A stretch of DNA of 64,000 nucleotides. Origin: Pedobacter cryotolerans (lineage in GTDB: Bacteria > Bacteroidota > Bacteroidia > Sphingobacteriales > Sphingobacteriaceae). The position numbers and the translations under genes were made by a program. The first letter of the stretch is position 1; the number at the start of each line of letters is the position of its first letter. Below are positions 42,948 to 52,408 of the stretch, one piece after another. The stretch spans positions 62,001 through 126,000 of the forward strand of contig NZ_SWBO01000003.1 of NCBI RefSeq assembly GCF_005116475.1, written 5' to 3'. The notes below the pieces were generated by a model. The model worked only from the letters and a program-made list of their open reading frames with translations, was not told the origin of the DNA and made no database searches.

Positions 42948-45302
42948 ATGTGGGTTAAACTCTCTAAAGCAATTCTGCAGAACCGAATTGCACTAATCAT
43001 ATTTTTTGTTGTTGCCACGATTTTTATGGCTTACCATGCCAAAAATCTAAAATTATCTTATTCTGGAGCCAAAATATTACCACTTACAGATTCGGTGTTT
43101 GTAAAATATAACGAGTTCAAAAAAACATTCGGAGAAGATGGAAGCGTAATGGTACTTGGTATCCAAAGTCCAGACATTTACAAAAAAGAAAACTTTAATA
43201 AATGGGCAACGCTAACCCAAGAAATCCAAAAATTAAATGGCATTAAAGGTGTTTTATCTGTTGGAAAATTATTTGAACTTCAAAAAGACACTTTAAATCA
43301 AAAATTTATCGTTAGTCCAATTCCTAACAAATCACCCATTTCTGATACAGAAATGGATTCGTTAAAAAATAAGATACAAAGCATGCCATTTTATAGCGGC
43401 TTATTATTTAACAAAGAAAGTAATGCTACTTTAATGGCCATCACTTTCGACTCTAAAATATTAAACTCAGTAAACAGAAATCCGATATTAAAAGAAATTG
43501 AAGCCAAAGCAGATGCATTTGCAAAAGATACTGGAATTGAGGTGCATAAATCTGGCTTGCCTTACATTAGAACAGCTACTAGCAAATTGGTATCTAATGA
43601 ATTTGTGCTGTTTTTAGGTTTATCAATCTTAGTTTCTGCTTTAATTTTACTGATATTCTTTAGAAGTTTTTCTGCCGTTTTCTTCCCAATTTTAGTGGTA
43701 ATAATGGGTGTAATTTGGAGTATTGGTACTTTGGTATTGTGTGGTTATGAAATTACCATCTTAACAGGATTAATTCCGCCACTTATTGTAATTATCGGCA
43801 TACCAAACAGTATTTTATTGCTCAATAAATATCACGGTGAGCTTAAAAAGCATGGCGATAAAATGAAAGCTTTGAGTATCACTATAGAAAGAATTGCCGT
43901 TACAACTTTAATAGCCAATGTTACAGCGGCCATTGGTTTTGGGGTTTTATACTTTACTGGCAGCGAATTATTAATGCAATTTGGTAGTGTGGCTGCATTA
44001 AATGTAATGTTTACTTGGCTAATTTGTCTTTGTTTAATTCCAATTATTTTCAGCTATTTACCAATCCCGAAAGGAAAAGCAAATACAGTTCACGTACCCG
44101 ATTTTTTAGATCGCATATTAGTAAAAACAGATCTTTTGGTACAAAATAGAAGTGTTCTAATTTATCTCATTACTTTTATTTTAACGGTAATCTCATTGAT
44201 CGGAATTTATAAAATCAATATTAATGGATACGTGGTAGACGATTTACCGAAAAATTCGCAGATTTTAACCGATCTAAAGTTTTTCGAAAAGAATTTTGAA
44301 GGCATTTTACCTTTAGAAATTAGTGTAAATACCAATAGAAAAAATGGTGTTTTAAGTTTATCAACACTTAATAGGATTGATAAAATGGAACGAATGATTG
44401 CAGCCTATCCCGAATTTTCTCGTTCTATTTCATTAAATACTGGCTTAAAATATGCTTCCCAAGCATTTTATAATGGAGATTCTGCTTTTTACCGCTTACC
44501 TACCGATATAGAAAAGAATTTTATTTTAGCTTATGCGGCAAATTCGGGTAAAGGCAACGGCAATATGCTTACCAATTTTGTAGACAAGGATAAGCAAACT
44601 GCTCGTGTAAGTTTTCAAATGGCCGATGTTGGCTCAAAAAGATTAGATCAATTGTTACAAGAATTAAAGCCACGCATCGACTCTATTTTATCACCAAAAA
44701 GATTTGATGTACAGTTAACCGGCTCAAGCATTATTTTCTCTAAAGGAACAGATTATTTATTGAAACACTTATTTGAAAGTATAGGCTTAGCCATTGTTTT
44801 GATATCCTTACTTCGCCTTGCGCAATTTAAAAGTTTGGGTATTATGTTTGTTTCTTTATTACCAAATATAGTTCCTTTGGTTATTACAGCAGGGCTGATG
44901 GGATTTTTCAATATCGCGTTAAAACCTTCTACAATATTGATTTTCACCATCGCATTTGGCTTAGCTTCAGATCAAACGATTTATTTCTTAACTAGATACC
45001 AACAAGAATTAACACTAACCAATTATTCTGTAACTAAAGTTGTTTCTGACACCATCAGAGAAACTGGTGTAAGTATGACGCATATTGCACTAATCTTATT
45101 CTTCGGTTTCGGAATTTTTACTGCATCAACCTTTGGTGGAACCGTTGTATTGGGCTTACTACTTTCAATTACCTTATTTGTGGCATTGGTATTTAACTTA
45201 ACACTATTACCAGCATTAATGCTTTGGCTTGATAAAAAGAAAACGCGTAAATTAATTCCCGCAGCCGAAGTTGCAAAAAATATAGATAAAATAGACCATT
45301 AA
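42948..45302 (+). CDS. MMPL/RND-family exporter
   Basis: 784 residues: two halves, each with one N-terminal helix, a large extracytoplasmic domain and a five-helix MMPL/SSD-like bundle (FLGLSILVSALILLIFFRS, and SIGLAIVLISLLRLAQFKS). The bundle carries GIPNSILLLNKYHGEL and the corresponding second half FGLASDQTIYFLTRYQQEL, with the Asp/Asn proton-relay positions. Related to hopanoid/lipid exporters of the HpnN type and the Patched-like 'predicted RND' group. No membrane-fusion or TolC partner in the window. Followed 4 bases later by the DUF4269 gene. Confidence 0.92.
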   Translation: MWVKLSKAILQNRIALIIFFVVATIFMAYHAKNLKLSYSGAKILPLTDSVFVKYNEFKKTFGEDGSVMVLGIQSPDIYKKENFNKWATLTQEIQKLNGIKGVLSVGKLFELQKDTLNQKFIVSPIPNKSPISDTEMDSLKNKIQSMPFYSGLLFNKESNATLMAITFDSKILNSVNRNPILKEIEAKADAFAKDTGIEVHKSGLPYIRTATSKLVSNEFVLFLGLSILVSALILLIFFRSFSAVFFPILVVIMGVIWSIGTLVLCGYEITILTGLIPPLIVIIGIPNSILLLNKYHGELKKHGDKMKALSITIERIAVTTLIANVTAAIGFGVLYFTGSELLMQFGSVAALNVMFTWLICLCLIPIIFSYLPIPKGKANTVHVPDFLDRILVKTDLLVQNRSVLIYLITFILTVISLIGIYKININGYVVDDLPKNSQILTDLKFFEKNFEGILPLEISVNTNRKNGVLSLSTLNRIDKMERMIAAYPEFSRSISLNTGLKYASQAFYNGDSAFYRLPTDIEKNFILAYAANSGKGNGNMLTNFVDKDKQTARVSFQMADVGSKRLDQLLQELKPRIDSILSPKRFDVQLTGSSIIFSKGTDYLLKHLFESIGLAIVLISLLRLAQFKSLGIMFVSLLPNIVPLVITAGLMGFFNIALKPSTILIFTIAFGLASDQTIYFLTRYQQELTLTNYSVTKVVSDTIRETGVSMTHIALILFFGFGIFTASTFGGTVVLGLLLSITLFVALVFNLTLLPALMLWLDKKKTRKLIPAAEVAKNIDKIDH

Positions 45303-45306
45303 TCTG

Positions 45307-45837
45307 ATGATTGATTTTCTAAAAATCGATTATTTGAAAGATGGAAATGAGCGGCAAAAAGCTGCCTTTGAAGTTTTAACCAAACATCTCGTTTTTGAAA
45401 AACTTAAAAATTTCAACCCAATATTAACAGGTACAATTCCAATTAACATTGATATACCTGAAAGTGATTTAGATATCATTTGTTTTTATCCTAACAAAGT
45501 TGATTTTATTGATCGAATTGTGAAAAATTTCGGGCAAGAAAAAAATTTCCAGCTAAAAAAGACAATCATACACGATAATGAGACTGTTATTGCAAATTTT
45601 TGGATTGATGAATTTGAAATTGAAATATTTGGGCAAAACATTCCAACAACAGCGCAAAATGCCTACAAACACATGATAATAGAACAACAGATTCTAACCA
45701 AAATGGGAGAAGAGTTTCGTTTGAAAATTATCAAACTTAAGAACGATGGCTATAAAACAGAGCCTGCTTTTGCAATGTTATTGGGTTTGTCAGGCAATCC
45801 ATTTAACGCTTTACTTCAATTGTCATTTGCAATTTAG
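45307..45837 (+). CDS. DUF4269 protein (nucleotidyltransferase-like fold)
   Basis: 176 residues. Begins FLKIDYLKDGNERQKAAFEVL, then LTGTIPINIDIPESDLDIICF: the G-T…x(n)-D-L-D pattern is the nucleotidyltransferase signature. Then a possible second metal-binding acidic strand 'IANFWIDEFEIEIFGQ'. DUF4269 is known from Firmicutes and Bacteroidota, function unknown; nucleotide transfer is inference from the motif. It starts 4 bases after the MMPL exporter and its 3' end overlaps the convergent ligase gene by 15 bases. Confidence 0.85.
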   Translation: MIDFLKIDYLKDGNERQKAAFEVLTKHLVFEKLKNFNPILTGTIPINIDIPESDLDIICFYPNKVDFIDRIVKNFGQEKNFQLKKTIIHDNETVIANFWIDEFEIEIFGQNIPTTAQNAYKHMIIEQQILTKMGEEFRLKIIKLKNDGYKTEPAFAMLLGLSGNPFNALLQLSFAI

Positions 45838-48132
45838 TGCTAACTGTGTTGGCGCATCTGGGTATCCGCCCGCTTCCTTAAAATATTTACATCCATTATT
45901 CTTATCTCCAATCGAAATATAACACATCCCTATAAAAAACTGTGTTTTACCATCGCTCAATCCTGGTAAGGCTAAAGCATTTTTAAAATATGGAAGCGCA
46001 ACATTTGGTTTTCCTAAATTGTAATAGTAAAAGCCAATATTTTGCATTACATAAATATTCGTTGGGTCTATCTTTAATGCTTTTTGATAGGTTTTTAATG
46101 CCTGATCGAACTTGCCAGCAGCAAATAGATTTTGGCCTTTTTCTATTAGATCAGTAATAGCCATATCATTTATTTTTTTGGCAACTACGCTATCCTTCGG
46201 AAAATCTTTTAGTCCTTTTGCAATAAATTTATTGAAATTACCTACACTTAAACCAGCCATTTGCAACGAATTTGCGGTTTTTTGCCAAATACCTGCAGAT
46301 TTAATATGACTAGAAATTTCATCATACATATTAAATATTTCTACCATATCTTTCTTTCCCGCGGCCACACCAATCGCATGTTCGTAAAAAGTATCATTAA
46401 CTGGTCGGTTATAAAATGCTCTTTTAATATAAACATAAGCACTATCTGCTTCACCAATCTCTTTAGCAATTAAAAATTTATAAAAATCTGGTCTTCCAGT
46501 ATGTGGATTGATCTTATTGGCACTATCTAAGAAGTTAATGGCCTTGTCATATTTTTTCTCTCTAAAATAATAGATGCCTGCAAACTCTACAAACGATTCT
46601 GAAGTTTGAAACACGTTTGGAAACTTTGGATTTCTATTAACAACATCATCACCTTTTAAGAAACCAGAACTTGCGAAGTTGATATTATCTGTTTGTATTA
46701 AATATTCCAGATTTGATGTTTTATAAGAATGATAAGTAAAATATAAAGGAATGATTGCCAACAGAATTAAACTTAAAAACTGTTTTTTATTCAACTGAGC
46801 GGATACTTTTTCTTTAACAACATTAATAAGCGTAAATGCAATTATAAAAGATAAACATACTTGCATTGTCGGTCTGTAAAAAGGAAAATTGAATAAAGCA
46901 TCCAACCCATACACAACAAGCAACAACAAAGTAAGTAAAGCTATACTTCTAATCTCCCTATCTGGTGTTTTAATAAGCCTTTTTACATTGATAAATAGTA
47001 GGGCTACAAAAATAGAAAAGTACAAAACCCCATTTAAAACACCTGTTTCGGCAGTTAATTCTAAAAAATCATTGTGGGCATGTAATGATATGCTTGAGTT
47101 CGTTCTCAATTCATAAGGAATTGATTCGACCCTGTAATTACCTAAGCCAATGCCTAAAAAAGGGCTCTTTTTTGTTAGCGCTATCGCATTTTTATAATAA
47201 TGTAAACGGGCATTTATAGAGCCGTCTTCAGCATTAATTTGTTTTAACCTTGCAGTTGTAGAAGCATATCTCCCTTCTGATTTTGACTGCTTAAATATGA
47301 TATTAACAACGGTAAATGAAACAAAAATAGGGATAACTATATATAAAGTTTGCAAAAATATTTGCTGCTTTAAGCCACCAGTTTTAATATAATAAACTAA
47401 AAAGCCACTAGTTATAATAATTAATGATAATAACGAAGCTCTTGCACTTATTAAAAATATGATAGTTGTAGCTATTAGCAATGCAGCAGTTAAAAACCAT
47501 TTTTTCCACTTATTGTAATTAATAACACCTATAAATATAAAAGGAATTTTAAACACTAAACTTGCCGCAAGGATGTTGATATTGCCCGTGTTGCCTTTTA
47601 AAAAATTGGAGTTTAAGGCGTCAGAAACTGATTTACTTCTAGCTATAATTTCGAAATTATAAAGTGCAATTCCGGCCTGAAAAAATGCACTTACACCAAC
47701 AAAAAAAGCAACCTTATAAATTAAATGCATCCGATTATAAAGCAGAATAGCAAAATTAAGAAACATGGTAAAGCCAACTAAAATTTCAGCTATGCTTAAA
47801 ACCCCGAGAGATAGATTTTTTGCAGTTATAATTGATATGCCACAGAGTATAATAAATGCTAAATACATTTTAAAAACATAACTCTTTTTAAAAATAGCTA
47901 AGAGCGAAGTTTCATGCAAAACTGGATTATTATAAATGTATATTCCAGTTAATATGTTTAAAATAGTTAAATAAAAAAACTGAGGAGCTATGATCTCATA
48001 GGTTTTAAAATAGGGTAAAAAATCGATGAGCAAAAAGGCAGCAACAAAAAACAGAACCATAAAATCTTCGTATGAAGACTTTGCAGTTTTAGGACTAAGA
48101 ATTGGAGTAGCTTTAACTTTTGTTTTTTTCAT
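45823..48132 (-). CDS. O-antigen ligase family protein with TPR C-terminus
   Basis: 769 residues: about 12 membrane helices in the first 450 residues, including the Wzy_C (O-antigen ligase) signature around FLGIGLGNYRVES and SISLHAHNDFLELTAETG, followed by a soluble C-terminus with tetratricopeptide repeats (ALKTYQKALKIDPTNIYVMQNIGFYYYNLGKPNVALPYFKNAL). Similar proteins ligate O-antigen or are polymerases/PglL-type O-oligosaccharyltransferases. The TPR tail suggests protein recognition, which is inference. No LPS genes flank it here. Confidence 0.9.
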   Translation of the reverse strand: MKKTKVKATPILSPKTAKSSYEDFMVLFFVAAFLLIDFLPYFKTYEIIAPQFFYLTILNILTGIYIYNNPVLHETSLLAIFKKSYVFKMYLAFIILCGISIITAKNLSLGVLSIAEILVGFTMFLNFAILLYNRMHLIYKVAFFVGVSAFFQAGIALYNFEIIARSKSVSDALNSNFLKGNTGNINILAASLVFKIPFIFIGVINYNKWKKWFLTAALLIATTIIFLISARASLLSLIIITSGFLVYYIKTGGLKQQIFLQTLYIVIPIFVSFTVVNIIFKQSKSEGRYASTTARLKQINAEDGSINARLHYYKNAIALTKKSPFLGIGLGNYRVESIPYELRTNSSISLHAHNDFLELTAETGVLNGVLYFSIFVALLFINVKRLIKTPDREIRSIALLTLLLLVVYGLDALFNFPFYRPTMQVCLSFIIAFTLINVVKEKVSAQLNKKQFLSLILLAIIPLYFTYHSYKTSNLEYLIQTDNINFASSGFLKGDDVVNRNPKFPNVFQTSESFVEFAGIYYFREKKYDKAINFLDSANKINPHTGRPDFYKFLIAKEIGEADSAYVYIKRAFYNRPVNDTFYEHAIGVAAGKKDMVEIFNMYDEISSHIKSAGIWQKTANSLQMAGLSVGNFNKFIAKGLKDFPKDSVVAKKINDMAITDLIEKGQNLFAAGKFDQALKTYQKALKIDPTNIYVMQNIGFYYYNLGKPNVALPYFKNALALPGLSDGKTQFFIGMCYISIGDKNNGCKYFKEAGGYPDAPTQLALNCK

Positions 48133-48345
48133 TTTGTGTTTTAAAAACTCTTAAAATTTAAGTAGAGATTTTTTATAAAAATAATGAAAAATTTATATCC
48201 AAATAGTGTTTAAAAGCATTAAAGCTCAATAACTTGAAGATTATTTAGAAATATTAACTGACAAGAAAATTGTTTAAATAAATAGAAATATTTAAGCGTA
48301 AAAATCTACGATTAAAAATATTTCGCATAGAGGTAATACCTAGTT

Positions 48346-48603
48346 TTAAATGTCAGTTGGCTCTTTAGAAATTGGTTTTAATTCAACCTCTTCCTCACCG
48401 TTGCTTGCATTTTCAACTTTTTTAGCAAACAAAATAGGATATAAAAAAAGTAGAGCGCCGATAATCAATAATAAGCCTGATAAACCTAACACATAACTAC
48501 TTCCAGTAACATGTTTATCACTCATTATTTGTGCAATAATTAATGAAACTATACCAAAACCTATTGCAATAATGGCTTTTCGCAATTTTAGTGTTTTTAT
48601 CAT
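48346..48603 (-). CDS. Small two-helix membrane protein
   Basis: 85 residues with two membrane helices (ALKK-start AIIAIGFGIVSLIIAQI and SGLLLIIGALLFLYPILF) and an acidic C-terminal tail (NGEEEVELKPISKEPTD). Family not recognised. Ends 11 bases before the next small membrane gene, so the two may be cotranscribed. Between it and the ligase (48133-48345) only AT-rich sequence is seen. Confidence 0.6.
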   Translation of the reverse strand: MIKTLKLRKAIIAIGFGIVSLIIAQIMSDKHVTGSSYVLGLSGLLLIIGALLFLYPILFAKKVENASNGEEEVELKPISKEPTDI

Positions 48604-48614
48604 GGCTATGAGTT

Positions 48615-48800
48615 TTAAGATTTTCTTCTTTTAAGGATACTCCATATAACAAATACCAACCCAATAAGTTCAAGGCACATCGTAAATATCAATAAAGCTA
48701 TGGTAGCTACCTCACTAACACTTTTTAGTAAAACTGCAATCGGCATTAATACCACCGCAGCTACCATAAAAACAAGTCCAATTTTAAGCTTTTTGTCCAT
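48615..48800 (-). CDS. Small two-helix membrane protein
   Basis: 61 residues from the ATG at 48798-48800 (MDKKLKIGLVFMVAAVV); the extension to 48833 lacks support and would overlap the ileS upstream region. Two helices (IGLVFMVAAVVLMPIAVLL and IALLIFTMCLELIGLVFVIW), ending KRRKS. Family not recognised. Divergent from ileS. Confidence 0.6.
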   Translation of the reverse strand: MDKKLKIGLVFMVAAVVLMPIAVLLKSVSEVATIALLIFTMCLELIGLVFVIWSILKRRKS

Positions 48801-48843
48801 AAAACAATTTACCTCAAAACTACCAAAATTCATTCTAAAACCT

Positions 48844-48851
48844 TAACTTTG
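48844..48851 (+). promoter_or_regulatory. Putative -7 box of ileS
   Basis: TAACTTTG matches the Bacteroidota TAnnTTTG consensus, 30 bases before the ATG at 48881. No -33 TTG was identified. Confidence 0.45.
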
Positions 48852-48880
48852 CATCCTTAATTTTTGAAGATACTTGATTG

Positions 48881-51800
48881 ATGTATAGGGAATTTAAAAC
48901 TTTAGAGCTAGCTAAAATAGGAGAAGAAATACTTAAGTTTTGGAAAGACGAAATGATATTTGAAAAAAGTATCAGCACTCGTTCAAAAGCCAAACCTTTT
49001 ACCTTTTACGAAGGACCACCTTCTGCCAATGGGATGCCTGGTATTCACCACGTAATGGCTCGTGCTATTAAAGATATTTTTTGCCGTTACAAAACACTAA
49101 AAGGTTATCAGGTTAAACGCAAAGGCGGATGGGATACGCATGGTTTACCCATCGAACTTGCTGTAGAAAAAAAATTAGGCATTACTAAAGACGATATCGG
49201 CAAGAAAATTTCTGTTGAAGAATATAACGCTGCTTGTAAAGAAGAAGTAATGCGCTATACCGATGTATGGAACGACCTAACCGAAAAAATGGGCTATTGG
49301 GTTGATTTAGAAAAACCTTATGTCACTTACCATAACGAATACATCGAAACCCTTTGGTGGATCTTAAAATCATTCTACGAAAAAGGTTTATTATACAAAG
49401 GCTATACTGTACAACCTTACTCGCCTGCTGCAGGAACCGGTTTAAGTTCTCACGAATTAAACCAACCTGGAACTTACCGCGATGTAAGCGATACAACTAT
49501 AGTTGCGCAGTTTAAAGTCCTCACCCCAGCCCTCTCCAAAGGAGAGGGAGCTAACACACTGGCTAAGGCTTTTTGCTACTCCCCTCCTTCGGAGGGGTCG
49601 GGGGAGGATTATTTCCTTGCCTGGACAACCACTCCTTGGACTTTGCCAAGTAATACAGCTTTAACAGTTGGACCAAAAATAGATTACGTTTTAGTTAAAA
49701 CTTTTAATCAATATACTTTTGAGCCAATACAAGTTGTTTTAGCAAAAGCTTTGGTAGGCAAACAATTTGCTGGTAAATATTTTTTAGCAGAGGCTGATGA
49801 AGATTTTAACAACTTCAAAGCTGAAGACAACCTGCCTGCCGGCAAGGCAGGGAAAATCCCTTACCAAATATTAGCCGAATGTAAAGGCGAAGCTTTAGTC
49901 GGTATCAAATACGAACAATTATTGCCGTATGCACTTCCTTACCAAAATGCAGAAAACGCTTTTAGGGTAATTGCAGGCGATTTTGTAACTACAGAAGATG
50001 GAACTGGTATTGTACATACTGCTCCTACGTTTGGTGCAGATGATGCTCGTGTTGCTAAATTGGCAACGCCAGAAATTCCGCCAATGTTGGTGTTAGACGA
50101 TAAAGGCAATGCTGTACCGTTGGTAGATTTACAAGGGAAATTCATTACCTCTTTAGGTGGTGGTTATGGCGGAAAATACGTTAAAAACGAATATTATAAA
50201 GATGGCGAAGCACCAGAGAAATCTGTAGATGTTGAGTTAGCCATTCAATTAAAAGAAGAAAATAAAGCCTTTAAGGTAGAAAAATACGTTCACACTTATC
50301 CGCATTGCTGGCGCACAGATAAGCCAGTTTTATATTATCCGTTAGATAGTTGGTTTATCAAAACAACAGCCGTTAAGGAGAAAATGGTGGAGCTGAACAA
50401 AACCATTAACTGGAAACCTGAAGCTACCGGAACTGGTCGTTTTGGCAACTGGTTAGAGAATTTGGTTGACTGGAATTTATCTCGTTCTCGTTATTGGGGC
50501 ACGCCTTTACCAATTTGGCGCACAGCGGATGGTTTGGAAGAAAAATGCATTGGTTCTATAGCAGAGCTTAATGCCGAAATCCAAAAATCTATTGCAACTG
50601 GTTTTATGCCAGCTGGTTTTGAGTTAAAAGATATGCATCGTCCTTATGTTGATGATGTAATTTTAACATCAGCCAAAGGCGAAAAAATGACTCGAGAATT
50701 AGACCTTATTGATGTTTGGTTTGATAGCGGTGCCATGCCTTATGCACAATGGCACTTCCCTTTTGAAAACAAGGAAGAATTTGAAAACGCTTATCCGGCA
50801 GATTTTATAGCAGAAGGTGTTGACCAAACTCGTGGCTGGTTCTTTACTTTACACGCTATCGCCGTAATGTTAAGCGAAAGTAGCGATGAAATTAAAGCCA
50901 TCAACAAACACGTAAATAATTTAGGTGTTGCTTATAAAAATGTGGTTTCTAACGGATTAGTGTTAGATAAAAACGGCAATAAAATGTCTAAACGTTTAGG
51001 CAATGCCGTTGACCCATTTAGCACAATTGATACTTACAGTGCCGATGCTACGCGTTGGTACATGATTTCAAATGCATCTCCTTGGGACAATTTGAAATTT
51101 AGCTTGGATGGATTGGATGAAGTTCGTCGTAAATTCTTCGGAACCCTTTACAACATCTATTCGTTCTTCGCATTATATGCCAATATAGATAAGTTTGAAA
51201 TCGATTTAGAAAATCAAACGCCAATTGCGCAACGTAGCGAGTTAGACCGTTGGATTTTATCTTTATTGCAAACATTAGTTAAAGAAGTTGATGAAAGTTA
51301 CGAAGCTTATGAGCCTACTAAAGCGGCAAGAGCTATCCAAACTTTTGTTGATGAACATTTAAGCAACTGGTACATCCGTTTATCTCGTCGCCGTTTTTGG
51401 AAAGGCGAAATGACCGCTGATAAAAAAGCTGCTTATGAAACTTTGTTTACTTGTTTAATGAGTGTTTCACAGATGATGAGCCCAGTTGCGCCATTTTTTG
51501 CAGATTGGTTGTACATTAGGCTAACAGAGGCAAACCCAACCGTACATACTGCAAAATCTGTTCATTTAACCATTTGGAATGAAGTTGATGAAACTTTAAT
51601 CGATTTTGATTTAAACGAACGCATGGAATTGGCGCAAAACATTTCTTCGATGGTGTTATCATTACGGAAGAAAATGGGCATCAATGTTCGTCAGCCTTTA
51701 GCAAAAGTTTTAATTCCTGTTTTAGATGGTAATTTCCAAGTAAAAGTAGACTTGGTTAAAGATTTAATTTTATCCGAAACCAATATCAAAGCAATTGATT

Positions 51801-52342
51801 TTATTACAGATACGGCTGGATTAATCAAAAAGAAAATCAAACCAAATTTTAAAGCTTTAGGTGCTAAAGTTGGTAAAGATATGAAGTTGGTAACCGAAGC
51901 AATTGGTAAAATTACACAAGAAGAGTTAACGCAGTTTGAAAAAGAAGGCTCATTCGCAATACGCGATACGCCTTACGCTATACTTTTAAATGATGTAGAA
52001 ATCATAGCAGAAGATATACCAGGCTGGCAAGTAACCAACATGGGTAGTTTAACTGTTGCCTTAGATGTTACCATTACCCCAGAGCTAAAACAAGAAGGTT
52101 TATCTCGTGAGTTAATTAACAGAATACAAAATTTACGTAAAGAATTAAACTTTGAAGTAACCGATCGCATCACAGTAACTTTACAACAAGATAACTTGGT
52201 ATCTCCAGCGGTGTTAAAAAACAAAGCTTACATTTGCGCAGAAATTTTAGCAGATGATATCATTTTAGCTGAAAATATAAATAATGCAAACCAAATCGTA
52301 ATAGAAGATGTTGAATTACAAATTCTGATTACCAAAAAATAA
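48881..52342 (+). CDS. ileS: Isoleucyl-tRNA synthetase with two repeat-derived insertions
   Basis: 1153 residues from ATG 48881 (the TTG at 48878 precedes it). Class I signatures: PPSANGMPGIHH (HIGH) at about 46-57 and GNKMSKRLG (KMSKR at 701-705); editing domain with WTTTPWTLPSN and the GTGIVHTAPTFG stretch; C-terminal anticodon domain (LSNWYIRLSRRRFWKG) and the Bacteroidota-style tail after 930 without zinc finger. Two stretches not expected in the family lie in the editing domain: residues 214-243 (LTPALSKGEGANTLAKAF, CYSPPSEGSGED), encoded by a GGAGGGG-family palindromic element (49520-49609), and residues about 317-325 (NLPAGKAGK), encoded by a CCTGCC palindrome. Both keep the reading frame. 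The gene still appears intact. Confidence 0.96.
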   Translation: MYREFKTLELAKIGEEILKFWKDEMIFEKSISTRSKAKPFTFYEGPPSANGMPGIHHVMARAIKDIFCRYKTLKGYQVKRKGGWDTHGLPIELAVEKKLGITKDDIGKKISVEEYNAACKEEVMRYTDVWNDLTEKMGYWVDLEKPYVTYHNEYIETLWWILKSFYEKGLLYKGYTVQPYSPAAGTGLSSHELNQPGTYRDVSDTTIVAQFKVLTPALSKGEGANTLAKAFCYSPPSEGSGEDYFLAWTTTPWTLPSNTALTVGPKIDYVLVKTFNQYTFEPIQVVLAKALVGKQFAGKYFLAEADEDFNNFKAEDNLPAGKAGKIPYQILAECKGEALVGIKYEQLLPYALPYQNAENAFRVIAGDFVTTEDGTGIVHTAPTFGADDARVAKLATPEIPPMLVLDDKGNAVPLVDLQGKFITSLGGGYGGKYVKNEYYKDGEAPEKSVDVELAIQLKEENKAFKVEKYVHTYPHCWRTDKPVLYYPLDSWFIKTTAVKEKMVELNKTINWKPEATGTGRFGNWLENLVDWNLSRSRYWGTPLPIWRTADGLEEKCIGSIAELNAEIQKSIATGFMPAGFELKDMHRPYVDDVILTSAKGEKMTRELDLIDVWFDSGAMPYAQWHFPFENKEEFENAYPADFIAEGVDQTRGWFFTLHAIAVMLSESSDEIKAINKHVNNLGVAYKNVVSNGLVLDKNGNKMSKRLGNAVDPFSTIDTYSADATRWYMISNASPWDNLKFSLDGLDEVRRKFFGTLYNIYSFFALYANIDKFEIDLENQTPIAQRSELDRWILSLLQTLVKEVDESYEAYEPTKAARAIQTFVDEHLSNWYIRLSRRRFWKGEMTADKKAAYETLFTCLMSVSQMMSPVAPFFADWLYIRLTEANPTVHTAKSVHLTIWNEVDETLIDFDLNERMELAQNISSMVLSLRKKMGINVRQPLAKVLIPVLDGNFQVKVDLVKDLILSETNIKAIDFITDTAGLIKKKIKPNFKALGAKVGKDMKLVTEAIGKITQEELTQFEKEGSFAIRDTPYAILLNDVEIIAEDIPGWQVTNMGSLTVALDVTITPELKQEGLSRELINRIQNLRKELNFEVTDRITVTLQQDNLVSPAVLKNKAYICAEILADDIILAENINNANQIVIEDVELQILITKK
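49520..49609 (+). repeat. GGAGGGG-family element inside ileS
   Basis: CCTCACCCCAGCCCTCTCC… with hairpins CCCTCTCC-aaa-GGAGAGGG and CCCCTCC-ttc-GGAGGGG, and outer complement GGGGGAGG at the end. About 90 bases, 30 codons, in frame. Same family as 23773-23848. Confidence 0.88.
49831..49851 (+). repeat. CCTGCC-family palindrome inside ileS
   Basis: The central run CTGCCTGCCGGCAAGGCAG (49832-49850), flanked by C and G, is the 7165-7184 palindrome with one extra A in the right arm. It encodes LPAGKAG in frame. Confidence 0.85.
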
Positions 52343-52408
52343 ATTACTGGAGTTATCATAAAACATCATAATAACTCCATTACCACTAAATATAAACTAT
52401 TCAATTAA

